Below, one piece after another: positions 5,692-13,365 of a stretch of DNA of 13,743 nucleotides. A program made the translations under genes and the position numbers. Within the stretch, counting starts at the first letter, position 1. Every line of letters starts with the position of its first letter. This stretch comes from JBIOJB01 sp044450465 (lineage in GTDB: Bacteria; Chloroflexota; Dormibacteria; Dormibacterales; Dormibacteraceae), in assembly GCA_044450465.1 (NCBI GenBank), contig JBIOJB010000080.1:1-13743 (forward strand), given 5' to 3'. The notes beneath the pieces were generated by a model. The model did not search any database. It was not told the DNA's origin and was given only the letters and a program-made list of their open reading frames with translations.

Positions 5692-8103
5692 TTACATCCG
5701 CACGTTGAATGCCACCGGCACCGGAACACTTCTCGCGTCGGGCGCGGACGTGACCGGGTCGGGTTTGAGGGCGGGGCCGGGCGGGTCACCCGCGGGCAGC
5801 GCGGCCACCAGCTTCGCAAGGAGCTGCGACAGGGGCTCGATCAGGGCCTCTTCGCACGTCACCACCACGCGGATCGACCTTCGGTTGAAGATGTGCCCTC
5901 TGACCTCATCGAGCTGGGCGATCAAGGGCTCCAGATCGTCCGGGTCAAGGCGCGCCAGCCGGCGAGTCGCCTCGAGCATGGGCACGCCCTGCAGGCGGTC
6001 GTTCAACGCACCCTCCGAGTCCAGCTTTGCGTGCGCGCCGGACACGGCGAACTGAAAACCGAGGCCGGCGATTGAGCTCTCGAGGCGGGTAGCGATCTCG
6101 GCGATGATCTCTTTCAGGCGCTTCGGCTGGAGCTCCAGGCGGGCCATCAAGTCGGTCAACAGCTCGATGAACGGCGCGGCGTTGCGATCGAGCGCCCGCC
6201 CCGAGAGGACGAACGACTGCCTGTAGTCGTCGGTGGTCGCCAGCGATTGCACCTGCGGTGCAGCCCCGACGCCACCCGTGTGCGCCGCGATGCGAGACGC
6301 GATCTCGACGTAGTCCTGGCCCGCCGCCCCGCTCAACGTAAGGGCTCTGCTGAACAGCGGCAAGAGGTCCTTCAGCTCCGGCCGCAGCGCGGAGAAGTCG
6401 CCCCGGACGTCGACATAGGTGATCCCGTTCGTTGGCTGGGGATAGAACTCGATCACGGTCCCGTCGACCTTCACCTCTCGCATCGGGACTTCCTCGAACG
6501 TCATCGGAATGTCGCTCAGCTCGAGAGTGGGCAGCGTCGCCAGGTCCTGTTTTCGCTCCTGATCGGCTTTGAGGCGCTCCGAATCGGCCACGATCCGCGC
6601 CTTGTCCGAGTCGAGAAGCTGCGCTTCGACCACGGCCAGTCGATCGAGCTCTCGGCGCCGGTCGCGCTCTTCGAGCTCGGCATCCGGAAGTATCGAGATC
6701 AGAGCGCGGTGAGGGTTGTCGAGCAGCTCTGACCGGATGAGGTTCTCGAAGAAGCGCCCCTCCGATCGTGCCGCCTGCAGGCGCGCAAGGTCGGCGTCGA
6801 AGTTGAGAGCGCGGTACGGGTCGCCGCCGTAGAGATACTGAGGCAGGCAAGCAAAGAGCACCTTCAGCGCATATGGAAAGCCCGCGTTGGAGCGCTCCCG
6901 CTTCTCGAATTCGAGATGGTGGATCGCGGCTTCGACCTGACCCTCGTCCAGTCCGCCGCTCGCGCGGCCCGCCAGCGTCTGGAGAACGACCTCCTGAACC
7001 GAGCCGCCACTCCCGCTCTCCACTCCCTTGAGGCCCGCCCCGAATACAGCTTCGCGGTAGTCGTCACGCAAACCGCTGCCGTCGGCCATGGCCGAGCCGA
7101 GGCCCGAGTCAACCAGGGCCTTGCGCAAGGGGGACGCTGGATTGGCGAGCAGCACCTCGGACAGGACCCGAAGGGCGAGCATCGGAAACGAATCTGCCGA
7201 GGGCGCGGTGACCCAGGCTACGAGCGCTTCCGATTTGCGCGACCCGTCCTCGTGGGCCCCGATCGGATATCGCTCTTCTGCTGTAACCGGCTTGGTGAAG
7301 CGCTTGACGTCAGGGATCGAGATCTTGTCGTCCGCGCGCCTGAAGCGCGAGATCACCCTGTTCTCGATCACCTCGAGCGTTCTTTCAAGTGGCCGGTTGC
7401 CGTAGGTGTAGAAACGAGCCTGACTCGGGTGGTAGTGCAGGGCGTGGAAACTTCGCAGCATCTCCCACGTCAGGTCGGGGATTGACTCGGGGTCGCCACC
7501 CGAGATGTGCTCGTAAGTCAGGCCGGGGAAGAGCGACTTCCCGATCGCCCGGCCGACAGCAGCCTGCGGACTGGCCAGCGACCCCTTCATCTCGTTGAAG
7601 ACGACGCCCTTGTAGCGGAGCCCACTCCGAGGATCACCAGGCGTCTCGAACTCGAAACGGACGCCCTCCTGCCTGAAGGAGTCCTCCTCCAGCCTGGGAA
7701 AGAACGTGGCGTCGAGGTACACGTCGAGCAGGTTCGCGAAATCGGTCGCGTTCCTAGTGCTGAAGAGGTACATCGTCCAGTCGGCGGCGGTCAGCGCATT
7801 CATGAATGTCGCGAGAGAGCGCCTGGTCATGCTGAAGAACGGGTCGCGAACGGGGTATCGCTCGGACCCGGTCAGCACGACGTGCTCGAGGATGTGAGCG
7901 ACGCCGGTCGAGTCGCCGGGCACCGTGGGGAGAACGACAGCAAAGCCGTTGTTGTCGTCAGCGCACTCGATATGTATGTGGCGCGTGCCGGTTCGCTCGT
8001 GCTCAAGCTCCACGAAAGCGCCCTCGATCTGCTGCAGAGGTTCGCTCCGCTTGATCTCGTATCCACCGATCGCCGCGCCATGAACCCGTGAGCTGCTTGA
8101 CAT
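5692..8103 (-). CDS. M16C (PreP/Cym1-like presequence protease) zinc metallopeptidase, N-terminal 803 residues, ended by in-frame TAA
   Basis: From ATG at 8103 the protein starts MSSSSRVHGAAIGGYEIKRS. It carries the inverted zinc motif HILEH at 70-74 (His70, Glu73, His74) and the distal ligand Glu171 in KGVVFNEMKG, 97 residues later as in eukaryotic PreP. DPFFSMTRRSLATFMNAL, DATFFPRL and HYHPSQARFYTYGN are also family hallmarks. These enzymes degrade unfolded peptides inside a closed two-half chamber. The frame stops at TAA (5692-5694) in the middle of a conserved strand (VAFNVRM-stop-KTVRYSHPD), leaving the last domain on a separate ORF. The open frame continues upstream of 8103 to 8448 but only opposite the PPOX gene, so I reject that extension. 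A possible -10 (TAGACT, 8118-8123) and AGG lie before the ATG. Confidence 0.88.
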   Translation of the reverse strand: MSSSSRVHGAAIGGYEIKRSEPLQQIEGAFVELEHERTGTRHIHIECADDNNGFAVVLPTVPGDSTGVAHILEHVVLTGSERYPVRDPFFSMTRRSLATFMNALTAADWTMYLFSTRNATDFANLLDVYLDATFFPRLEEDSFRQEGVRFEFETPGDPRSGLRYKGVVFNEMKGSLASPQAAVGRAIGKSLFPGLTYEHISGGDPESIPDLTWEMLRSFHALHYHPSQARFYTYGNRPLERTLEVIENRVISRFRRADDKISIPDVKRFTKPVTAEERYPIGAHEDGSRKSEALVAWVTAPSADSFPMLALRVLSEVLLANPASPLRKALVDSGLGSAMADGSGLRDDYREAVFGAGLKGVESGSGGSVQEVVLQTLAGRASGGLDEGQVEAAIHHLEFEKRERSNAGFPYALKVLFACLPQYLYGGDPYRALNFDADLARLQAARSEGRFFENLIRSELLDNPHRALISILPDAELEERDRRRELDRLAVVEAQLLDSDKARIVADSERLKADQERKQDLATLPTLELSDIPMTFEEVPMREVKVDGTVIEFYPQPTNGITYVDVRGDFSALRPELKDLLPLFSRALTLSGAAGQDYVEIASRIAAHTGGVGAAPQVQSLATTDDYRQSFVLSGRALDRNAAPFIELLTDLMARLELQPKRLKEIIAEIATRLESSIAGLGFQFAVSGAHAKLDSEGALNDRLQGVPMLEATRRLARLDPDDLEPLIAQLDEVRGHIFNRRSIRVVVTCEEALIEPLSQLLAKLVAALPAGDPPGPALKPDPVTSAPDARSVPVPVAFNVRM

Positions 8104-8199
8104 GACCTGGACCGTTGAGTCTAGTGACGAGATAAGATCGCCCGCCACCCGGAGCTCGGAGGCGGCGCCTCCAGCCGGTGCCCGCCACGACCACCTACC
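8104..8199. promoter_or_regulatory. Divergent intergenic region between M16C peptidase and PPOX gene
   Basis: These 96 bp must hold promoters for both sides. On the minus strand TAGACT (8118-8123) is a reasonable -10, giving a leader of about 8 nt before the peptidase ATG. On the plus strand TAAGAT (8133-8138) is -10-like but far from the start. TACCAT (8196-8201) would give a leaderless start at GTG 8209. No convincing -35, operator repeat or riboswitch is seen. Confidence 0.35.
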
Positions 8200-8514
8200 A
8201 TGTCGATGGTGGTTGAGTTCACCGGCGCGGAGCTCGAATTCCTCCGATCCCAGCGAATCGGCAGGTTCGCCAGTGTCGGCCCAGCGGGCTGGCCCCACGT
8301 GGTGCCCGTGATGTACGCCGTGGATGACGCCGGCTCGCTCGAGTTTGACGTCGACGGCGTGAAGCTTCGCAACATCGCGGCCGAGCCTCGGGCAGCGATG
8401 GTTGTGGATGCGATGGGACCCAAGCGAGGCATCGCCATTCAGGGTCACGCCGTCCTCATCTCCCCGGAACGCGCGCGGTTGGAACCGGTTCGCAAGTTCA
8501 GCTGGGGGCTGTGA
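8200..8514 (+). CDS. PPOX-class (pyridoxamine 5'-phosphate oxidase-like) F420/flavin-dependent protein
   Basis: The 104-residue protein has the split-barrel flavin-binding pattern: LRSQRIGRFASVGPAGWPHVVPVMYAVDD near residues 15-43, KLRNIAAEPRAAMVVD near 55-70, GIAIQGHAVLI, and the characteristic end RKFSWGL. Small proteins of this family bind F420 or FMN and reduce or protect against small organic molecules; the substrate cannot be told from sequence. Length is at the short end of the family but both ends are present. The start is uncertain: ATG 8200, ATG 8206 or GTG 8209 are all possible, and none has a Shine-Dalgarno. The stop overlaps the next gene as GTGA, so the two are translationally coupled. 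Confidence 0.85.
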   Translation: MSMVVEFTGAELEFLRSQRIGRFASVGPAGWPHVVPVMYAVDDAGSLEFDVDGVKLRNIAAEPRAAMVVDAMGPKRGIAIQGHAVLISPERARLEPVRKFSWGL

Positions 8515-9890
8515 CCCGCCGCCGAATACTGTTCTGGGTCATCGTCCTGGCGCTCGCGACAAACGGCGCCCTGAGCTGTACCGAGTCTCCGCAGCCCACG
8601 TCGGGCGCCAGCGCCCCGGCCACGTCCCCGTCTCCCCCGATCTCGGCCGACTGGATCGAGTACCACCGGAACGCGGGACGCTCAGGCCAGGGACCTTCTG
8701 ATCCTCCCGTGAGCTCGCCGCGGGTCGCATGGACCGCCGGCGTGGATGCGGCCGTCTACGCCTCGCCGCTCATCGTCGCGGGCCACGTGATCGTGGCCAC
8801 CGAGAACAACACCGTTTACTCGCTTGACCTCTTCACCGGGGTCGTGGTTTGGATGATTCATCTGGGGACTCCGGTCGACTCGACGTCCTTGCCCTGCGGC
8901 GACATCGGGCCGGTGTCGGGAATCACCGGCACTCCTGCGGCAGATCCAGAAAGAGGACGCGTGTACGTCGTGGCCTTCCTTCACAGCCACCACCACATGC
9001 TCTTCGCCATCAGCCTGGCCGACGGCAGCATCGTCTGGCAGCGCGACGTCGACCCTATCGGATCAGATCCAACCGTCGAGCAGCAGCGTGGCGCGCTCAG
9101 CGTCGCCTCCGGGTATGTGTATGTCCCGTTGGGCGGCCTGTATGGGGACTGCGGTGCTTACCACGGTTACCTGGAGGCCGTTCCGTTGTCTGGGGCGCAG
9201 ACGCTCTTCTACCGGGTACCGAGCGCCCGGGGAGCCGGCATCTGGTCGCCGCAGGGAGCGACGATCGATGCCGCCGGCAACGTTTACGTCGTCACGGGCA
9301 ACGGGTCGTCGCAGTCGTCTTTCGACTTCAGCAACGCGGTGATCGAGCTCTCAGCGGACCTCCAGAAGGTCGAGTCGTATTTCGCGCCGCCGGACTGGGC
9401 CGCTCTCAACGCTGGTGACGCCGACCTCGGCTCCGTCGGCGTGACACTGATGCCGGCGACAGGTGTCGTGCTGGCGATCGGAAAGCAGGGAACCGCTTTT
9501 CAACTCAGCGCGGGCGACCTCGGCGGCATTGGCGGAGAGAAGGCCTCGAGCCCGGTCTGCCCCGGCGCGCTTGGAGGCACAGCCTGGTCGGGCACCACCG
9601 CATTCGTGCCGTGTTCGGACGGGCTCTATGCCGTTTCTCTTGGCGGCGGCATCCGGGTGCTGTGGCATTCGCAACATCCCGCGCTCGGGTCGCCGATTCT
9701 GGCCGGAGGTGCGGTGTGGGCGATCGAGCCCAGCTCGGCCCTCCTTTTCGCCCTGGATCCGGCGAGCGGCGCGGTCATCTACTCGACCGGACTCGGATCG
9801 GCGCAGCAGTTCGCCACCCCCGCCGCGACCGAAGGTTTCGTCGTGGCCCCCGCCGGTTCCAGGGTGGTGACCCTGGCGACGGCAGGCTGA
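8511..9890 (+). CDS. Exported PQQ-like beta-propeller repeat lipoprotein
   Basis: The 459-residue protein starts with a signal peptide (MTRRR, then a hydrophobic core ILFWVIVLALATNGA) and a lipobox-like ALSC with Cys23, followed by a Ser/Pro/Ala-rich linker to about residue 44. The rest is made of repeats of the kind PLIVAGHVIVATENNTVYSL, DLFTGVVVW and ADGSIVWQRDVD, typical of PQQ-dependent dehydrogenase-like eight-bladed propellers (PF13360 type). Such proteins often act as scaffolds or cofactor-binding domains on the outer face of the membrane. I cannot assign an enzyme activity: PQQ-liganding and catalytic residues were not identified. GTG at 8511 overlaps the PPOX stop by 4 bp. It converges on ribH with a 10-bp gap. 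Confidence 0.8.
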   Translation: MTRRRILFWVIVLALATNGALSCTESPQPTSGASAPATSPSPPISADWIEYHRNAGRSGQGPSDPPVSSPRVAWTAGVDAAVYASPLIVAGHVIVATENNTVYSLDLFTGVVVWMIHLGTPVDSTSLPCGDIGPVSGITGTPAADPERGRVYVVAFLHSHHHMLFAISLADGSIVWQRDVDPIGSDPTVEQQRGALSVASGYVYVPLGGLYGDCGAYHGYLEAVPLSGAQTLFYRVPSARGAGIWSPQGATIDAAGNVYVVTGNGSSQSSFDFSNAVIELSADLQKVESYFAPPDWAALNAGDADLGSVGVTLMPATGVVLAIGKQGTAFQLSAGDLGGIGGEKASSPVCPGALGGTAWSGTTAFVPCSDGLYAVSLGGGIRVLWHSQHPALGSPILAGGAVWAIEPSSALLFALDPASGAVIYSTGLGSAQQFATPAATEGFVVAPAGSRVVTLATAG

Positions 9891-9892
9891 GC

Positions 9893-9907
9893 GGGCTCTT
9901 CTAGCCC
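9893..9907. terminator. Short GC-rich hairpin between convergent genes
   Basis: GGGCT (9893-9897) and AGCCC (9903-9907) can pair around CTTCT in the 10-bp gap between the lipoprotein stop and the ribH stop. Another 7-bp stem with a GGTG loop (9859-9876) lies just inside the lipoprotein gene. Neither has a T-tract on either strand, so termination is only possible, not shown. Confidence 0.25.
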
Positions 9908-10365
9908 TGGATTCCCCGCAGGAGATTCGCCATCTCGATCGCTCCCTCCGCTGCTTCGGCTCCCTTGTTGTTCTTGATCCCGCTGCGAGCGAGCGCCTGC
10001 TCCCGATCCTCGGTCGTGAGCACCCCCAACAAAACTGGCACGCCGGTGTCGAGCTGCACCTGCATGACACCGGCCGCCGCCTGATCGGCCACCACCTCGA
10101 AGTGGTACGTCTCGCCCCGGATGACGGAGCCGAGGCAGACGATGGCGTCGTGAGCGCCCTTCTCGGCCAGCGCCAGAGCCGTCACCGGCAGCTCGAGCGA
10201 ACCGGGCACCCAGAACACGTCGGGCTCGGCGACCCCATGCTCCTCCAGCGCGGCCAGCGCGCCGCGGAGAAGACGTTTGGTGATGTCCTCGTTGAAGCGG
10301 GCCACCACGATGGCGATGCTCAGCTCCGCGCCGTTCAGGTCAGGCGTCGAGCCCTTCTCCCCCAT
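9901..10365 (-). CDS. ribH: 6,7-dimethyl-8-ribityllumazine synthase
   Basis: The 154-residue protein has all the lumazine synthase motifs: VVARFNEDITKRLLRGA near 20-36, VPGSLELPVTALALA near 53-67, GSVIRGETYHFEVV near 79-92 with the catalytic His88, GVLTTEDREQALAR near 114-127, and NKGAEAA near 132-138. It condenses 3,4-dihydroxy-2-butanone 4-phosphate with the ribityl-aminouracil to give the precursor used by RibE, and normally forms icosahedral or pentameric shells. It is last of the rib set, 102 bp after ribBA, the largest gap in the group, which contains a hairpin. TAAGCT lies 8 nt before the ATG with no Shine-Dalgarno, so it may also have its own leaderless promoter. Confidence 0.97.
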   Translation of the reverse strand: MGEKGSTPDLNGAELSIAIVVARFNEDITKRLLRGALAALEEHGVAEPDVFWVPGSLELPVTALALAEKGAHDAIVCLGSVIRGETYHFEVVADQAAAGVMQVQLDTGVPVLLGVLTTEDREQALARSGIKNNKGAEAAEGAIEMANLLRGIQG

Positions 10366-10372
10366 CAGTCAG

Positions 10373-10378
10373 AGCTTA
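10373..10378 (-). promoter_or_regulatory. Candidate -10 box directly upstream of ribH
   Basis: TAAGCT fits TAnnnT and ends 8 nt before the ribH ATG at 10365, the spacing expected for a leaderless transcript. It lies downstream of the hairpin at 10438-10465, in a gap without Shine-Dalgarno. This is consistent with separate transcription of ribH but rests on a short motif only. Confidence 0.35.
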
Positions 10379-10437
10379 CCCGCCAGGCCAAGATGCCTGT
10401 TGCGGACCGTAAGAGGGCAGCGGAGCCTTGCGCTTCG

Positions 10438-10465
10438 ATGAGAGGGAAAGTTGGTTCCCTCTCAT
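10438..10465 (-). terminator. Perfect 11-bp hairpin between ribBA and ribH
   Basis: ATGAGAGGGAA (10438-10448) and TTCCCTCTCAT (10455-10465) are perfect inverted copies around a six-base loop. On the minus strand the stem begins 2 nt after the ribBA stop codon. There is no T-tract on either side, so it is either a U-less terminator, an mRNA-stabilising or processing hairpin, or a protein-binding palindrome. It is the longest perfect inverted repeat I noticed in the window. Confidence 0.45.
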
Positions 10466-10467
10466 GA

Positions 10468-11673
10468 CTAGAGGAGATGGCCCAGCTTGTCTTTCTTGGT
10501 TTGCAGGTAACGCTCGTTGTGAGGGTTGGACGGTATGCGAATCGGCACTCGCTCCACGACCTCCATGTTGAAACCCTCAAGACCGTAGATCTTCTTCGGG
10601 TTGTTGGTAAGGAGGCGGATCTTGCGCACGCCCAGGTCGTACAGGATCTGACTCCCGATCCCGTAGTCGCGCTTGTCCGCGGGATGGCCAAGGGCTTCGT
10701 TTGCCTCGACCGTGTCGAGGCCGAGGTCCTGGAGGTTGTACGCGTGCAGCTTGTCGAGGAGCCCGATCCCTCGCCCTTCCTGGTGGCGGATGTAGAGGAT
10801 GACGCCCGATCCCGACTCCGCGATCATGCGAATTGCTGCCTGCAGCTGGGCGCCGCAGTCACAACGCAAGCTGCCGAAAATGTCTCCGGTCAGGCATTCC
10901 GAGTGAGCCCGGAGCAGCACTGGCTTTTCGGGATCGATCTCACCCAACACCAGGGCCAGATGATTCTCGTGACGCAGGATGTCCTCGTAGGCGAAGAGCT
11001 TCCACATCTGGGGGTCGGGTTCACCGATCGGAATCGTCGCCTCGACCCGCCGCATGACGAGCTTCTCGTTGTGCCGCCGGTGGGCGATGAGCTGCTCGAC
11101 AGTGAGGATCTTGATTCCGTGTTGGGTCGCAAACAACTCGAGATCAGGCATGCGGGCCATCGTCCCGTCCGGCTTCATCAGCTCGGTGATCACTCCCGCG
11201 GGGTACAGTCCGGCCAGCACGGCGAGGTCCACCGCGGCTTCGGTCTGGCCGGCTCGAGTGAGCACGCCGCCCTCCGCGGCTCGGAGGGGGAACGTGTGGC
11301 CAGGCATGAGAAAGTCCGTCGCCTTGGCGTCGGGGTCGATGATCTTGCGGATGGTCGCGGCGCGGTCGTGGGCCGAAGCCCCGGTCGTGGTGATGCCGCG
11401 TGCGTCGATGCTGACGCTGAACGCGGTGCCCAGGCGGCTCGTATTCCGCTCGACCATTGGAGCGATGCCGAGCTCGTCGAGGCGCTTGGCGACCACCGAG
11501 ACGCACACAAGCCCCGATCCATGCCGTGTCATGAAGCTGATGTGCTCGGGCGTGACGAGCTGTGCCGCGACGACGAGGTCTCCCTCGTTCTCGCGCTCCT
11601 TGTCATCGACGACGATCACGAACTTGCCGGCGCGAAAGTCCGCGACCGCGTCCTGGACGTCGGCCAGGCTCAT
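10468..11673 (-). CDS. ribBA: Bifunctional 3,4-dihydroxy-2-butanone-4-phosphate synthase / GTP cyclohydrolase II
   Basis: The 401-residue protein is a RibB-RibA fusion. Residues 1 to about 205 are DHBP synthase: VVDDKERENEGDLV (21-34), FMTRHGSGLVCVS (47-59), and PGHTFPLRAAEGGVL with AGLYPAGVITELM. Residues from about 206 are GTP cyclohydrolase II, with the zinc cysteines 260, 271 and 273 in ECLTGDIFGSLRCDCG, YIRHQEGRGIGL (294-305), and a C-terminal LTNNPKKI segment that binds the base. Both halves keep their key residues, so both reactions that open the pathway, from ribulose 5-phosphate and from GTP, should be active. It starts at ATG 11673, 14 bp after ribE, with no strong Shine-Dalgarno, in line with operon transcription. 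Confidence 0.97.
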   Translation of the reverse strand: MSLADVQDAVADFRAGKFVIVVDDKERENEGDLVVAAQLVTPEHISFMTRHGSGLVCVSVVAKRLDELGIAPMVERNTSRLGTAFSVSIDARGITTTGASAHDRAATIRKIIDPDAKATDFLMPGHTFPLRAAEGGVLTRAGQTEAAVDLAVLAGLYPAGVITELMKPDGTMARMPDLELFATQHGIKILTVEQLIAHRRHNEKLVMRRVEATIPIGEPDPQMWKLFAYEDILRHENHLALVLGEIDPEKPVLLRAHSECLTGDIFGSLRCDCGAQLQAAIRMIAESGSGVILYIRHQEGRGIGLLDKLHAYNLQDLGLDTVEANEALGHPADKRDYGIGSQILYDLGVRKIRLLTNNPKKIYGLEGFNMEVVERVPIRIPSNPHNERYLQTKKDKLGHLL

Positions 11674-11687
11674 TCTGTTGACGAATA

Positions 11688-12275
11688 CTACCGGCGCGAG
11701 TTGCTCAACCTGGCGGCGTAGCGAGCGACCACGTCCGCCTCGAGGTTGACCACGGAACCCGGCTGGTAGCCCTTGGCGATGGTCACCTCAAGCGTGTGGG
11801 GTATGAGTGCCACGCGGAAGCTCCTCGCGCCGGGCGCCACCTTCGCCACGGTTAGGCTCATGCCGTCAACGGCTATCGAGCCCTTCTCAACCACAAACGG
11901 CCGCAGCGACGCTGGAAGCTCGATATCGACCTCCCGCCCAAGCGCTTCGGGTGTAACGCGCCTCACTCGCCCGGTGGCGTCTACATGACCCTGGACGATA
12001 TGGCCGTCGAGCAACCCGCCGGCCGCAAGCGGCAGCTCCAGGTTCACTTTCGAGCCCTTGGTGAGCGAACCGAGGTTGGTCCGCCTCAACGTCTCGGGAA
12101 CCACATCTGCCAGGAACGCGCTTTCCGTGAGCTTCACAACGGTCAGGCAGCACCCATTCACGGCGACGCTGGAACCCAGGCGAAGGCGGCGCCTTATCGC
12201 CGGATGCCGGATGCCGAGGCGGTTGGCCTCGGCGGAGACCACCTGACCTTCCGCGCTAACGATTCCGGTGAACAT
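11688..12275 (-). CDS. ribE: Riboflavin synthase, alpha chain
   Basis: From ATG at 12275 the protein is 195 residues and begins MFTGIVSAEGQV, the canonical riboflavin synthase N-terminus; an in-frame ATG at 12281 adds only Met-Gln. It contains two tandem lumazine-binding barrels of about 95 residues, each with its own signature: SVAVNGCCLTV and PETLRRTNLG in the first, GSIAVDGMSLTV and IPHTLEVT in the second, joined by DGHIVQGHVDATG. The enzyme dismutates two lumazine molecules to riboflavin and the pyrimidine that RibH reuses. The start overlaps the 3' end of ribD by 20 bp in another frame, and ribBA follows after 14 bp. It is often called ribC or ribE depending on the organism. Confidence 0.96.
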   Translation of the reverse strand: MFTGIVSAEGQVVSAEANRLGIRHPAIRRRLRLGSSVAVNGCCLTVVKLTESAFLADVVPETLRRTNLGSLTKGSKVNLELPLAAGGLLDGHIVQGHVDATGRVRRVTPEALGREVDIELPASLRPFVVEKGSIAVDGMSLTVAKVAPGARSFRVALIPHTLEVTIAKGYQPGSVVNLEADVVARYAARLSNSRR

Positions 12276-13365
12276 CTGCATAGGCGGTGATCAACACGTC
12301 ATCGCCGAGGCGAGTGACGTCCACGCCGTGCAACCCGATGGCATCAGACAGATGCTCTATGCCGGCGCCACCAACCGGGCCCGGGGCGTCGCGGCCACCG
12401 ATGAGTCGCGGCGCGATGTACGCGTAGACCTTGTCCACAAGATCCTCGCCGAAGAATGAGGCGTGTATCGTGCCTCCGCCTTCGACGAGCACGCTGAGGA
12501 TCCTTCTCTTGCCGAGCTCGTCGAGAAGGGCCGGCAGCGAGACACGCCCATCCTCGGTCGCCGGCAGATGAATCACCTCGGCCGGCCCGACCTCACCCGC
12601 TCGGGTCGTGGCGATCAGCGTGTTCATGCCCACCACCCGAGCCGTGAGCGGCGTGCGCAGCTGTGAGTCGACCACGATCCGCATTGGCTGGCGTGCGTCG
12701 GCCCGGTCGAGCCGGGTGGTCAGCTCCGGGTCGTCGATGAGCACCGTGTCCACGCCCACCAGGACCGCGTCGTAGATCTGCCGCAACCCGTGGGCGTGGC
12801 GCCGCGCCGGCAGGTTGGTGATCCATCGTGATTCGCCAGAGCGAGTCGCAATCTTGCCGTCAAGCGTCACGGCGAACTTGGCGGCCACGAAGGGCCTGCC
12901 GGTCAGGCGATGCTTGATGTAGAACTCGTTCAGGCGGACTGCGCTTTCGTCCGCGACGCCCATGATCGTGTCCACACCGGCAGCCTTCAGAGCGCGGATG
13001 CCGTTTCCGCGCACGCGAGGATCCGGGTCAGTCATCGACACGACGGCGCGCCGGACACCGGAGGCGATTACCGCGTCGACGCAGCACGGATGCCGATGCG
13101 CGTGCGTGCAAGGCTCGAGGTTCACGTAGATGGTGCCGCCCCTCGCCCGGGGCCCTGCGGCGGCCAGCGCCTCTTCCTCCGCGTGTGGCCGGCCAGGGCC
13201 GCGATGGTAGCCCTCGCCGGCCAGGCGGCCGTCGCCGTCCAGCACCACGGCCCCAACCATGGGGTTGGGACTGGTGCGGTATTCGGCTCGCCGCGCGAGC
13301 TCGATGGCCCTGGCGGCCCAGCTCTGATCCTCTACTTGCCCGTTTTCTGGTGGAATGCAAGGCAC
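12256..13365 (-). CDS. ribD: Bifunctional diaminohydroxyphosphoribosylaminopyrimidine deaminase / 5-amino-6-(5-phosphoribosylamino)uracil reductase
   Basis: The 369-residue protein has an N-terminal zinc deaminase domain with RTSPNPMVGAVV (30-41), His61 and Glu63 in PHAEEEAL, and Cys86 and Cys95 in NLEPCTHAHRHPCC; the Cys spacing is that of normal RibD. The reductase domain follows from about 155 with AAKFAVTLDGKIA, VLVGVDTVLIDDPELTTR and LVEGGGTIHASFF. It performs the second and third steps after GTP cyclohydrolase II. The start is GTG at 13365, with AGG four bases upstream; no ATG or TTG exists before the first helix. That GTG shares its G with the TAG of a small upstream ORF (TAGTG). It is the first rib gene after the 23S rRNA. 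Confidence 0.96.
   Translation of the reverse strand: MPCIPPENGQVEDQSWAARAIELARRAEYRTSPNPMVGAVVLDGDGRLAGEGYHRGPGRPHAEEEALAAAGPRARGGTIYVNLEPCTHAHRHPCCVDAVIASGVRRAVVSMTDPDPRVRGNGIRALKAAGVDTIMGVADESAVRLNEFYIKHRLTGRPFVAAKFAVTLDGKIATRSGESRWITNLPARRHAHGLRQIYDAVLVGVDTVLIDDPELTTRLDRADARQPMRIVVDSQLRTPLTARVVGMNTLIATTRAGEVGPAEVIHLPATEDGRVSLPALLDELGKRRILSVLVEGGGTIHASFFGEDLVDKVYAYIAPRLIGGRDAPGPVGGAGIEHLSDAIGLHGVDVTRLGDDVLITAYADVHRNR

Noticed and set aside
5683..5697. Frameshift (indel in the AAAA run) as cause of the split M16C gene
   Set aside because: Both fragments are in the same frame around the TAA, so no base is gained or lost.
8104..8448. Upstream extension of the M16C peptidase reading frame by about 115 codons
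   Set aside because: The extra sequence lies opposite the PPOX gene and has no family similarity; the protein start at ATG 8103 fits the family.
12256..12275. Overlap of ribD and ribE as a possible fusion or annotation error
   Set aside because: A 20-bp overlap in different frames is ordinary for tightly packed operons, and both proteins have complete family ends.
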